DNA of 64,000 nucleotides from Diphasiastrum complanatum. Taxonomy: Eukaryota > Streptophyta > Lycopodiopsida > Lycopodiales > Lycopodiaceae. The translations under genes were made by a program, and so were the position numbers. The stretch covers positions 17,249,650-17,313,649 of the forward strand of contig CM055100.1 of assembly GCA_029204225.1 (NCBI GenBank), given 5' to 3'. The notes below the pieces were generated by a model. The model saw only the letters and a program-made list of their open reading frames with translations. It was not told the origin of the DNA and did no database searches. Below, piece after piece: positions 1 to 8,967 of the stretch (positions are counted from its first letter, which is position 1; each line of letters starts with the position of its first letter).

Positions 1-729
1 TTGCGAGAAGTCATATGACGAGTAGCACCACTATCAATCACCCATTCAATGAGCTGAAAATCAGCAACTTGCACAACAGAATCTGAATTCCTCATAGATG
101 TAGTAGTTCTAGTAGAAGCAATATTAGACACAAAAGCATAGTCTTGGTTGAAGAGATCACCACTAGCTTCAAGCTCTTGCTCCAAAGTAGCAAGTGAAGC
201 ACTAGTATCAATTCCTTTACTCTCCTATTTCGCAAGCTTCTTCTTACAATCCTTGATGACGTGCCCATACCTTTTGCAATAATGGCACTTCCCTTTCTTC
301 TTTTGAGTGTTGACATCTTGACCTCCAACGGGCTTTTGTTCATCCTTGGAAGGAGGCTTCCCCTTTCCTTTTGACTTGCCTTTGCCTTTGCCTTTCGTGA
401 AGAAAGCTTGATCTTGTTTGAGTGTCACCCGCAAAGTTTTGCCTCGTTTGCTCCTCTTGAAGAAGCAGCCCAACAAGTTCATCAAAGAAGAGTTGTTGTC
501 CCCTAAGAGAGATACTCAAAGATGAAACAAATGGAAGATAAGATGAAGGTAATGAGTTGAGAGTAATGGAAACAAATTGAGCATCCTCAATTATCTCATC
601 CCACAACCCCTTCGCTATGAGAAGATTCTTCATCATGTAACTCCATAAGGAGTAATTTGTGCCATCCAACCGATCTTCACTAAACAAAGAACTGATAGCT
701 TCCGATTCTTTAGCCATTACCTCCAACAA
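1..729 (-). pseudogene. Ty1/copia gag and start of protease (element I), degenerate
   Basis: Read on the minus strand, the gag begins near 729 with the copia N-terminal signature LDGTNYSLW and WDEII, then jumps to NSLPSSY and LLLQEEQTR, so the middle of gag is deleted. The frame changes near 425-445. The second frame has a Lys/Gly-rich stretch and a complete CCHC zinc knuckle (CHYCKRYGHVIKDC, about 245-290). After one stop codon near 225 the same frame runs on to a copia protease active site, WVIDSGATRHMTS, at about 5-50. The element continues left of the window. In this family gag packages RNA and the DSG aspartate cuts the polyprotein. Stops and a frameshift make this copy non-functional. 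Confidence 0.88.
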
Positions 730-1421
730 AAATTCAGCTTGTAGTAGATAGGAAAGAGAGCCTTTCCACGACCAAATCTACTCAAAAGTTTGCAGCAAAC
801 AAAGAGCTAAAAGTAGGAGCACAAGATATCTTTCAATCTGCAACCAAAGTGCCCAGAAGATAATGGATAGATGGCTGTCTTTCTGCACAAAAAAAACCAG
901 CTTCTTGAAAATTAGGTTCGCTTCGATTGAAGCCTACACCGAAACCCAATTAGGGAGCCAAATAGTGTGATCAACACACTCCAATAGGGCTGTTGAAAGC
1001 ACCCTACTACTTGCTGAGAATCTGCAAATTTCCAGCCACAAGTTGACCTAACCCTGAATAGGGTTTGCTGAATTTTGGGCGCCGTCCTACACAAATGCAA
1101 ACCTGAAAACAAAAACAGCAAGATAAGGAGACACCACAACCGAAAATCCGTTGCAGATTTTTTGGGCGCCCTCCTCCAAACAAAACTTGTTGAAAACTGG
1201 TTGCATAAAAATCAGATTTGAGATTCTGATTTTAGGTGCCAAAAAATTGCTCCTCCAAGATCTCTGATGGCCGCCCTCCTTCAACCTGAAAAGAGACAAA
1301 AAAGCTGATCCAAACTCCACTTGAAAAAAGATCAGCAAGATGCTGAAATTTCACAACAAAAAGCAGAGAAGCTCCTCTTCTAGTAGGGGCGCCAACAAAC
1401 AAGCTTGTTGCAGATCCGGTA
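730..1421 (-). other. untranslated leader of copia element I
   Basis: This non-coding stretch lies between the primer-binding site and the gag start, in the position of a copia leader. I see no convincing ORF; the short minus-strand frames match no known protein. Confidence 0.55.
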
Positions 1422-1433
1422 GCTCTGATACCA
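1422..1433 (-). promoter_or_regulatory. primer-binding site of element I
   Basis: The minus strand reads TGGTATCAGAGC, the usual plant copia primer-binding site, complementary to the 3' end of initiator tRNA-Met. It directly abuts the LTR end at 1434, which fixes the element's orientation. Confidence 0.85.
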
Positions 1434-1873
1434 TGTAGGAAAGCAAGAGACAAGTCACCAAGATCTAGTTATCAATCAATCTCCACAAGAAACAAGAGAG
1501 AAGAGGCTGGGCGCCCACTCTAAGAGAGAGAGAGAGAAAACAGCAACAAGAGCAATGGAGAGCCAAACTGTATAAAATGGAATACACAATGAGCATCTAA
1601 GTACTCTGCCTGGATGTGACCAAATGCCACCAAACCCTAAGGTTAACCACTTACTAAATGTAGGGCACCCCCAAAAGTCAAGATAGGGCCCCTAAACAAA
1701 ATTAGACCCCTAAAGACCCACGAGTCAGTACATGACCAAAATTGGGTCCAACTGAACTTAAGGACAAACTTAAGATGGCCTAAATAACTAAATACCCATG
1801 GTTACACAAATCTCGACCTTTTGGGTCAAAGTAACCTATGGATTAACTTCAGCATAGTCATTTATTTCTAACA
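1434..1873 (-). repeat. 5' LTR of copia element I
   Basis: On the minus strand this block starts TGTTAGAAATAA and ends CTACA directly before the primer site, a typical TG...CA LTR of about 440 bp. The sequence just beyond it (1874 on) is copia RT coding sequence of another element, so this LTR marks a nested insertion. Its partner LTR lies left of the window. Confidence 0.8.
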
Positions 1874-2394
1874 TATCCAATGCAAACTGAACTACCAGTG
1901 ACAAAATTGTCCTCATATCAGTTAGCTTAGCAACTAGTGCAAAAGTTTCTTCATAGTCAATCCCTTCTTGTTGAGCATACCCTTTTGCAACGCTAACTGA
2001 ACAATAGCCTCCAAGTCTTGTTCTTTATGATTGAGTTATACTCCTCATCCATAGCTTTTCCTCCAAATATCCTCTTTTGTAGCTTCCTTGAAAGTAGATG
2101 GATCCTTGGTTTCCAACATTGTAGCCATTTAAGCAAAGTGAACATCCCCATCCTCCTGATGATCATCCTCCTGTCAATCCTGATGTATTTCAAGTCTAGC
2201 ATATCTCCTAGTTCGCTGTGTACTAGACTCTTCCTGTTCCAAAATGACACCATCTTTGATAGTTTCATAGTACCATCTAGATAATCTTCTAGTATCTGAT
2301 GTAGGATATGCTTCATGCCTAGTGAAGTAAGAGGTGAATAAGTATCCCCTGTACTTGATCTCTCCTTCCCCTTTCCTTTCTCAACTATGGTCAC
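1874..2394 (-). pseudogene. copia pre-RT and RT N-terminus (element II)
   Basis: The minus strand encodes GKAMDEEYNSIIKNKTWRL (the block before RT) around 2000-2060. Further on it encodes [14 protein letters not shown] and a hydrophobic run ending ALD, the start of the copia reverse transcriptase, at 1874-1965. Reading frames change several times. The RT is cut at 1874 by the LTR of element I, so the catalytic YVDD part would lie to the left of that insertion, outside the window. Confidence 0.82.
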
Positions 2395-2610
2395 TTCAGT
2401 ACTTGAATTGGTGTAGGCGGTACATGTGTCGATTCAAGCTCCTGTAATGACTCGTCACACATGATAGGAATTTCTCCATCTTGCTTCCGATCATAAGATT
2501 ATTATGTATCTTTGTGAGATCCATCCTCATCAAAGATTACATCCTTGCTTACAATAACTTTCTTACCCTCCAAGTCATACAACATGTATCCCTTCTCTTT
2601 ACTATCATAT

Positions 2611-2950
2611 CTAAGAAAAAAAACACTTAGTCGCCTTTGAATTCAATTTACTCCTTGAATCCTTAGGCATGTGAGCATCTGGAATACTTCCAAAAATCCT
2701 CAAATGACTTACGTCAGGTTTCCGACCCGTGTAAGCGTCCTCTAGAGTCCAATTCTCTACAACTTTTGTAGGACTTCGATTCAAACGATAAACCGTTGTC
2801 TGAACTTGCTTCACCCCAAAACAAATTTGGAAGATTTGATCAAAAACAACTTGAGGTGAACCAATAACCATGTTGTATTTCCTCAAGACTTGTAGACTTT
2901 TGTAATTCAGATGTCCAAACCTTTTATGCCATAAGTTTTACTCACTCAAC
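2611..2950 (-). pseudogene. copia GAG-pre-integrase and integrase C-terminal part (element II)
   Basis: At about 2895-2945 the minus strand reads WHKRFGHLNYKSLQ, the GAG-pre-integrase signature. It passes quickly into TTVYRLNRSPTKVVEN and GRKPDVSHLRIFGSI, blocks that follow the integrase core in copia polyproteins. The catalytic core between them is missing, so this is an internally deleted copy. Confidence 0.85.
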
Positions 2951-3092
2951 CAATGCACAATACTTGCATGATGACCCACCCCTTGAGCTTGAAGTTAGTA
3001 CAACCTTCTTGCAAGAATGCCCTCAGTTTCTTGATTCCTGATAAATAAAGCACATACTTTATATCTCCAATCTCTCGTGAAGGTAGTTGAAC

Positions 3093-3424
3093 CTAAACTT
3101 TTCCAACTCGCTTCATATCATATGTGTTATTATCTCCCAACTTCACATTTAATCCATCATTTAGTTTTTGAAAACTAGATAACCAATCTCGCCTAGGTGT
3201 CATATGCTTCGATACACCTGAATTAACAAAACAACACTCCTCTACCTTTGAGAAGTCACCTGAAGAAGTTGATGTCGAAAATAGCACAATCATCAAGATC
3301 TAAAGCGCTTAATTTTGTGTATTAAGTCCTTCTTTAGTAAAATTACCATCATGCTTCTTCTTGAACTTGTTGTGCCAGCATTCCTTTGCATAATGTTCTG
3401 GTTTTCCCGCAAATAAAGCAATTT
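3093..3424 (-). pseudogene. copia gag zinc knuckle and mutated protease (element II)
   Basis: A zinc knuckle CFIC-GKPEHYAKEC is encoded at about 3373-3424 but is broken by one extra base after the second Cys. Downstream (3093-3296) the protease motif reads CFVNSGVSKHMT: the catalytic aspartate of the usual VDSG is replaced by Asn. Both defects argue that this copy is long dead. Confidence 0.8.
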
Positions 3425-3897
3425 TCTTTTTGAATCGCTTTCTTAACTCTGCTTGTTGATTGGACTGATTTTCTTCCTAATCTGCTCCTTTTTCTACCTT
3501 TTGTTCTTTTTCCCTTTTCTACTTTTCTTGGAACTTTGCTCTTGCTTCTTTGCTAAGAATGCCTACTCCTTGAAATCGTCCCTATTGACGAGATTTTGTC
3601 ATCTCATTTGCTCCTATAGATGTATCACATTCAAATCATTGAAAGAAGACCTTGTCTCTCATAAAGATAGCATCATAACAAAGTTTTGATAGGCCAAAGG
3701 TAAACAAACTATTAAGCATGATAGATACCAACACTAAATCCGGAACACTTTCTCCAACTGAACAAGTTGTCCTCTCAGATCTTTCACCCGAGGAAGTAAT
3801 CCATTACTGATTCGCCTATACCCATCTTTAACGTATGCAGCTTATTAGTTTTAAGAACAAAATTTGAGATTGATTTACAGCCTCCTTGGGTCCGCTT
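3425..3897 (-). other. gag interior of element II, no open frame
   Basis: This lies between the gag N-terminal fragment and the zinc knuckle and presumably holds the decayed middle of gag. I see Lys-rich coding traces on the minus strand but no continuous frame. Confidence 0.4.
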
Positions 3898-4212
3898 CTA
3901 ATACTCTCGCGACTCCTTGTCTATAGTAAGAGGTATCTCAACACCCGTGACAATGTCCCAATATTCTTGCTCATGGAGAATATTTTGCATCTTGAACTTC
4001 CATATGCTGAAGTTTGTACCATCTGGCTTACTAGACTCTGGTAACACAACATCATTCAGCCCTGCCGTAGTCAAACAATAATACTGATTTTCAGCAACTT
4101 CCAATAACCTGATTTTCAGCAATTTTCCTTGCAAGTCAGTGATCAGATTCAGCTCCCAACCAGTGAACAGATCTTCAGTTCCAACTAGCGAGCAGGTCTG
4201 ATCGGCAGTCAA
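3898..4212 (-). pseudogene. copia gag N-terminal fragment (element II)
   Basis: The 104-residue minus-strand frame contains KPDGTNFSIWKFKMQNIL followed by DIVTG, the start of a copia gag. The first ~60 residues look like translated leader DNA. The frame ends at a stop at 3898. Confidence 0.75.
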
Positions 4213-4601
4213 CAGGGCTGTATTTCCAGTGAACAGGTGCAGTAGCCAGTAAACAGATTTGATTTTACTCCAGCGAGGTCTGATGCAATATCAGTGATCT
4301 GCAGACAGCGTTCCAACTCAGCAAACATATTCAAGCAACGATGAGGTCAGCAGCCAGCCAGCCAGCCAGCGAACAGCAAACAGGTCAGGCAGCAAACAGA
4401 TCAGCGAACAATTCCAGCTTCACTCCAGCTAACTAATCATGGACGATCCAATCTCCTCCTAGAAGATCCACGTTGTAGTCATAATAACAATAACGTTGAC
4501 TCCACATGCAGCTACTTCTCCTTCAATAATTTGATTGCACGCCTGCAAACAATCTCTCTCCCACAGGTAGGATCTTGACAGCTTCCAAGATCACGAAGCC
4601 A
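4213..4601 (-). repeat. leader of element II with degenerate CAG/CCAG-type repeats
   Basis: The stretch between gag and primer site is rich in recurring cagc, agcaaac and ccagc words (for example 4340-4410), giving an irregular short-period repeat. No gene is visible. Confidence 0.5.
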
Positions 4602-4613
4602 GCACTGATACCA
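4602..4613 (-). promoter_or_regulatory. primer-binding site of element II
   Basis: The minus strand reads TGGTATCAGTGC, a one-base variant of the initiator-tRNA-Met site, directly adjacent to the LTR end at 4614. Confidence 0.8.
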
Positions 4614-4962
4614 TGTCAGAATTTAATGCTCAAATTCTAGATAGTAGTTAACTAGTTCACAAATCAAGATCAACATAAGAGGTAATAGAGAACTTAGAGT
4701 AATAGAAGAATGAGTATAGTTCTCTACAATGGAATGATTGGAGGTGGGGAACCAAGTCGTTGTCAAAAGCTAAAAGCATAAAGCAAAAAGCTGATTACTA
4801 TAGATGCTTCATATTTTGGGTAAAGACCCTTATTGATTGATTCTTTAAGTGACGAATCAAGTTCTAAACTAGAACTAGTGCACCTTCCTACATGCATGAC
4901 TAATTAACTTGACTTTAGGATTTACTAAAAGAAATGGCCCCTATAATAGCTTATAAATGACA
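4614..4962 (-). repeat. 5' LTR of copia element II
   Basis: This 349-bp block begins TGTCA and ends TGACA on the plus strand, a 5-bp inverted terminus, next to the primer site. Its partner LTR is not in the window. Confidence 0.75.
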
Positions 4963-5060
4963 TAGATTGCTCAGGTGGTACGGATTGGGCTAAGAGCATA
5001 GCTGTAAGTAAATGTTTTTCTCTGAGCCAACCATCATGGCCAAGTTCAAATGCGATCTTT
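4963..5060 (+). repeat. possible tRNA-derived SINE head
   Basis: TTGCTCAGGTGG at 4967-4978 is near the Pol III box A consensus and AGTTCAAATGC at 5043-5053 is a weak box B. Their spacing is longer than usual and I found no flanking duplication, so this is only a candidate. Confidence 0.25.
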
Positions 5061-5609
5061 GGCATTAACAATGTCTTTTCAGCCTTCAAGCCAGAAAAAA
5101 ACTGTAAAGAGGTTGCAACTTCACTATAAACTAGCCAATGTCTTGCACAAGCGAACGTGAGAATTCATAGTATCTTTCAGCAATCTATATACTATATAGA
5201 ATATCTAGATAGTAAATGAAGTTCTTGTATTCAACGCATTTATGCTTGTATGCACAAAACAATTCTAAATAAATAAAACAACTTATTTAGTAGCTGTACC
5301 CTTAAAACCTTTGTTGTGACGATATTGTTCCCCTACTCACTCTTGTAGTCTTGTTTCCCCTATTCACTCTTGTAGTCTATGCTTGCTTTTATTAGTTGAC
5401 AACTAGTACAAATACGAAATGTAAGAATGTATGTCAACTTTAATAGAAAGGACAGAACCTAACCAGCTATAGGAGATTTTAATTAAGTATAGAGCTCTGC
5501 AATCAGCCATAGTTATTCTATGAAACAATGATCACGCAACCTATAAGCTGGCTAGTGCTCAGAAACAAAGTTGTACAAAAAGGAAATGAGAAGTCATGGC
5601 AATCTAAGG
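5061..5609. other. 3' flank of the RNA-binding protein gene
   Basis: AT-rich DNA with no ORF of note. It should contain the 3' UTR and polyadenylation region of the minus-strand gene at 5610-7186. AATAAA-like words occur on both strands, but I cannot choose a cleavage site. Confidence 0.5.
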
Positions 5610-7186
5610 TCAGAAGCGAATATAAAAACCTCGTTGTGTCTGTCTGCCAGTCGCACCGTACCCTTCCCCATATCCTCCTGCTCCAGCTACAGGAGCATCT
5701 GTACCTCCTGCTGAACTACCATATCCTCCAGCAGCTGCAGTTCCAGTTCCTCCAGGCGCAGAACCATAGGGATCTGCACCTCCAGATCTCCATGTGCTGT
5801 CTGTGTAACCTGAACTACCATAGCCATCTCCATAACCTGATCCATAGCTTCCACTTCCTGTCATTCCCCCTGCAGCATAGCCGCCAGTACTACCAGCATA
5901 TCCGTTGCCTCGCCCACCATAACTCCCAGTGGTAGCCCCATAACCACTTTCAGTTCCTGAATAACCATATCCACCAGCGCTGTAACCCGCACTAGTACCA
6001 GTTACTGGGCCAGTTCCTCCAGCACCTGACGTCCATCCCCCATACCCACTAGCTCCACTTCCATAACCAGCATTACTTCCTACGCTACTATATCCAGTCC
6101 CAGTTCCCCAAGCAATTCCTTCCTTGCCCAGAACCATAGCCAGCACTTCCCGTGCCTGCAGTACCATAAGCCGCGGCACCTGTTCCATATCCACCTGCTG
6201 GAGCATTGGCATAACTACCACCACCATAACCTCCCCCAGCACCACTTCCATATCCACCAACGTAAGCATTTCCATAGCTTCCATTCATTCCTGCTCCATA
6301 GCCACCACTAGCACCATAGCCTGTTGCCCCATAACCACCAGCAGAATACGACGGATATCCACCCTGCCACCTCTGCCATCATATGCCCCAGCAGGAGCGG
6401 AGTACCCTTGACCATATCCATATGCAGCACCACCACGAGGACCAGCTCCAGAAAACCCACCAGCCGGACTTCGCATCCCAGCTGCAACCTGCAATTCCTT
6501 TGGTATTGCACGCTTTACCTCCACCAACTTCTCGTTCAGCTCATGAAATGGCTTTTGCAGCACATTCTCTACTGCATCCTCAGAATCAAAGGTGATGAAG
6601 CCAAACCCCCGAGGCCTTTGAGTAGTATGATCGTACATCACAACTACATCTGTGATAGCACCGAACTGCTCAAAGTACCTTTTAAAATCTTCTTCGGTCA
6701 CAGTTGAAGCTAATCCACCGACGAAAATCTTTTTTGTTCTAATGTGGCCTGTTGGCATTGCACCACCAGTCATGTTCCTTCCCACATTCTGTTGTTCATC
6801 TCTTGGTACGGCTTTCTTGGCTTCCACCTAAACAAAATAGCAGAAGCATTGACTAGTAAACCACTGACTTTATTGAAGAATGATGTGGAAGAATCCCACC
6901 ACGAAAAAGTACACTGCAATGACGCATTCGTACACAAAGCATAAAATAATTCAAAAATTCATACCGTTCTCCCATCAATTGTATGCTTCTCTAACAGTAC
7001 ACGATCCGCAACTGTAGGGTCAGCAAACACCACAAACCCAAACCCTCGAGCGCGTCCAGTAGCTCTATCCTTCATAATCACTACCTCCGTTACTTCTCCA
7101 TAAGCTTGAAAATACTCCTTCAACCTCTCTTCAGTGGTTTCCCAAGAAATACCACCAATAAAAAGCTTTCCAACATCGGAATCCAT
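5610..7186 (-). CDS. two-RRM glycine-rich RNA-binding protein (hnRNP A/B-like)
   Basis: Exon 1 (7186-6965, 74 codons) starts MDSDVGKLFIGGI and holds RRM1 with RNP2 LFIGGI and RNP1 RGFGFVVF. After the intron, exon 2 (6827-5610) continues VEAKKAVPRDEQQN into RRM2, about residues 107-186, with RNP2 IFVGGL and RNP1 RGFGFITF. A long Gly/Tyr/Ser-rich tail follows. This matches plant hnRNP A/B-like proteins, which bind RNA in nucleus and cytoplasm and act in splicing, export or stability; the exact target is unknown. The tail changes frame by one base near 6360-6370 and changes back near 6117-6126. Between these points only the alternate frame is Gly-rich, while the original frame meets a stop at 6285. 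The gene may be real with assembly indels, or a young pseudogene. The final residues after GRQTQRG are atypical, so a further 3' intron is possible. Confidence 0.85.
6828..6964 (-). other. intron of the RNA-binding protein gene
   Basis: This is a 137-bp GT-AG intron on the minus strand: donor ACG|GTATGA and acceptor TTTAG|GTGGAAGCC. Splicing joins ...DGRT to VEAKKAV in phase 0, exactly at the linker between the two RRMs. Confidence 0.88.
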
Positions 7187-7983
7187 TTTTAGGGCTTCCG
7201 AGCAACAAGAAAGGAATGAGAAACGTGAAGATATTTCAAAGCAGAAGAATGCGTTTTTTAAAGGTTAAAGCCCGATAACTGGAACCTAAATGTCAAGCTT
7301 CTTGATGAGATTTCAGAGACCAAACACGAAATCGAGTTTACGGCAGCAATCAAGAATGCATCGACGAGAAACTAGATCAAGAATTCACCACTGCCAATGG
7401 CGGCCGTCCTAACAAGAACCTCTCAAAAACAAACAAGCGCTTGGCAAAGGTGATATGCGCTTTTCCTCTACATCGCTGGAAAGATCCAACTCCAACGATC
7501 AAGAACCGGTACAGGCGCCTGAATGATGTAATCAGAAAAACCTACTATAAATGACAATCTGCAAAAGAATTGACAGCAAAGAAAATGGAAAGCAAAGGAA
7601 AGCGCAGAGGTCAGAAACCTGAAGCGATGATCCAAGGCGGCCACTGCACCACCACCGCTTTCACACTGCAGCTGCAAAGACCAGCGATCGCCGACGAACG
7701 CACAAGAAGAAGGAAGGGAAAAGAAGAAGAAGGAAAACGAGAAGGCGAGAGGAGCGAGCGCCGTTCGATGCTGGAGAATTCGACGGTGGATACGATAGCA
7801 CGGTCACGTCCTAGGAAATTTGGAGGTGAAATGCTTGTTCTTGGAAAGTGACCACAAACGGTCAAAAGTGAGGAGTCCGCCCTATTACCCGGAACTCTAT
7901 TTGCATAATAATGATAATAATCATCTAAGATAATGTTACTATATTATTTAGTTGAATATGCAAGTTTTTGGCAGAGGAGGGAT
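7187..7983 (-). promoter_or_regulatory. 5' flank and leader of the RNA-binding protein gene
   Basis: This region precedes the start codon at 7186. It is richer in G+C and purine runs (7560-7790) than the surrounding repeats and has no convincing coding frame. It should hold the leader and promoter. I cannot see a clear TATA box, so the transcription start is not assigned. Confidence 0.4.
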
Positions 7984-8168
7984 CACTGCTCACGAAACAT
8001 CTTTTGAGTTATCCCAAAGAATTTATACTTTAAAACTTTTCAGTTTTTTGAAGGCTTTTAAAAAGCTATGTATGAGTGTATAAAAAATCATCAGACATTT
8101 TATGATGCCACTCTTTTAGAAAACTTGTTGGTTTCATTCTTATAGTTTGTCGATTTTCTCGAGCACTG
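7984..8168 (+). mobile_element. small TIR element (MITE-like), copy 1
   Basis: This 185-bp AT-rich block starts CACTGCTCACGAAAC and ends TTTCTCGAGCACTG, which are imperfect inverted repeats of each other. Its interior (TTTTGAGTTATCC, then TTTTATGATGCCA) recurs at 49833-50020 and, inverted, at 49519-49716. It encodes nothing, as expected for a non-autonomous DNA element. I could not define a clean target-site duplication. Confidence 0.6.
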
Positions 8169-8260
8169 GTTTTAGGCCTTGCCTTTGCTAGGACCTAGCT
8201 ATGTATGCACATGGTCAACTTAGTTATAGTCGAGGTTAGAGACCACTTAGATACCATGAG

Positions 8261-8691
8261 TGTTACGGCCAAATTCAACAAAGGTATTCGAGTTTGTTGG
8301 TCACGTCAAGATTTAATTTCATGTCAATGCTTGTTTTGTGACTATTCACCTTGAGAGGACCCAGACACTCTGATTGAGACATATGGAGTATTGCATGTAC
8401 GTGTGACGAATATAGGCAGGATGACTACATGAAGAGATGTGACCTATTTATAGTTGACTTGCATGGAATTGCATGGATTCATGCACAGGACTCTACTCTC
8501 TATATAATGAGGTAGGGATTATCTCGTCGACATATTGGGTTTAGGTTACCAGTTTCTCTCTTCTCCTCTAACTTTCACATGGCATGGCTTGACGGCTTGA
8601 TCTAGGTTTGGTTGGGCGGTTTGGCTCCACAGTCTCTCTTATTGTGTTTCTCCTATCCTCATCTTAGGGATTTTCCTTAGTGGTCTTTACA
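8261..8691 (+). repeat. LTR-like block with TATA box
   Basis: This stretch begins TGTTACGG, ends TTTACA directly upstream of a primer site, and contains CTATATAATGAGG near 8500 as a promoter-like TATA. These are the parts of a plus-strand copia 5' LTR of about 431 bp. No gag follows, so the element is truncated. Confidence 0.55.
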
Positions 8692-8692
8692 T

Positions 8693-8705
8693 TGGTATCA
8701 TAGCC
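8693..8705 (+). promoter_or_regulatory. primer-binding site (plus-strand LTR element)
   Basis: TGGTATCATAGCC differs from the usual TGGTATCAGAGC by one base and lies two bases after the LTR-like block ending at 8691. Confidence 0.6.
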
Positions 8706-8879
8706 CGGCTAATATGCGGTCTTGGATAGAATGGAGACAAGAAAGCACTTGGATTTGCATTCTGTATTGGAGTGCTGATAATTCAAGAGAACTTTGAAAG
8801 TGAATTCACAAAATTTTGGTTGCAGCATGCTTTTCAGAATTGTGGTAGACTGCTTTTCTACAAGGTTGATTTTGGAAGA

Positions 8880-8882
<3 letters not shown>

Positions 8883-8964
<82 letters not shown>
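8883..8964 (+). repeat. (CT)n microsatellite
   Basis: About 41 uninterrupted CT units. The Leu/Ser or Arg/Glu open frames across it are artefacts of the repeat. Confidence 0.98.

Positions 8965-8967
<3 letters not shown>

Noticed and set aside
5528-6707. Plus-strand frames opposite the RNA-binding protein
   Set aside because: They are antisense to an identified Gly-rich gene; the repetitive GGN/TAY codons keep several frames open.
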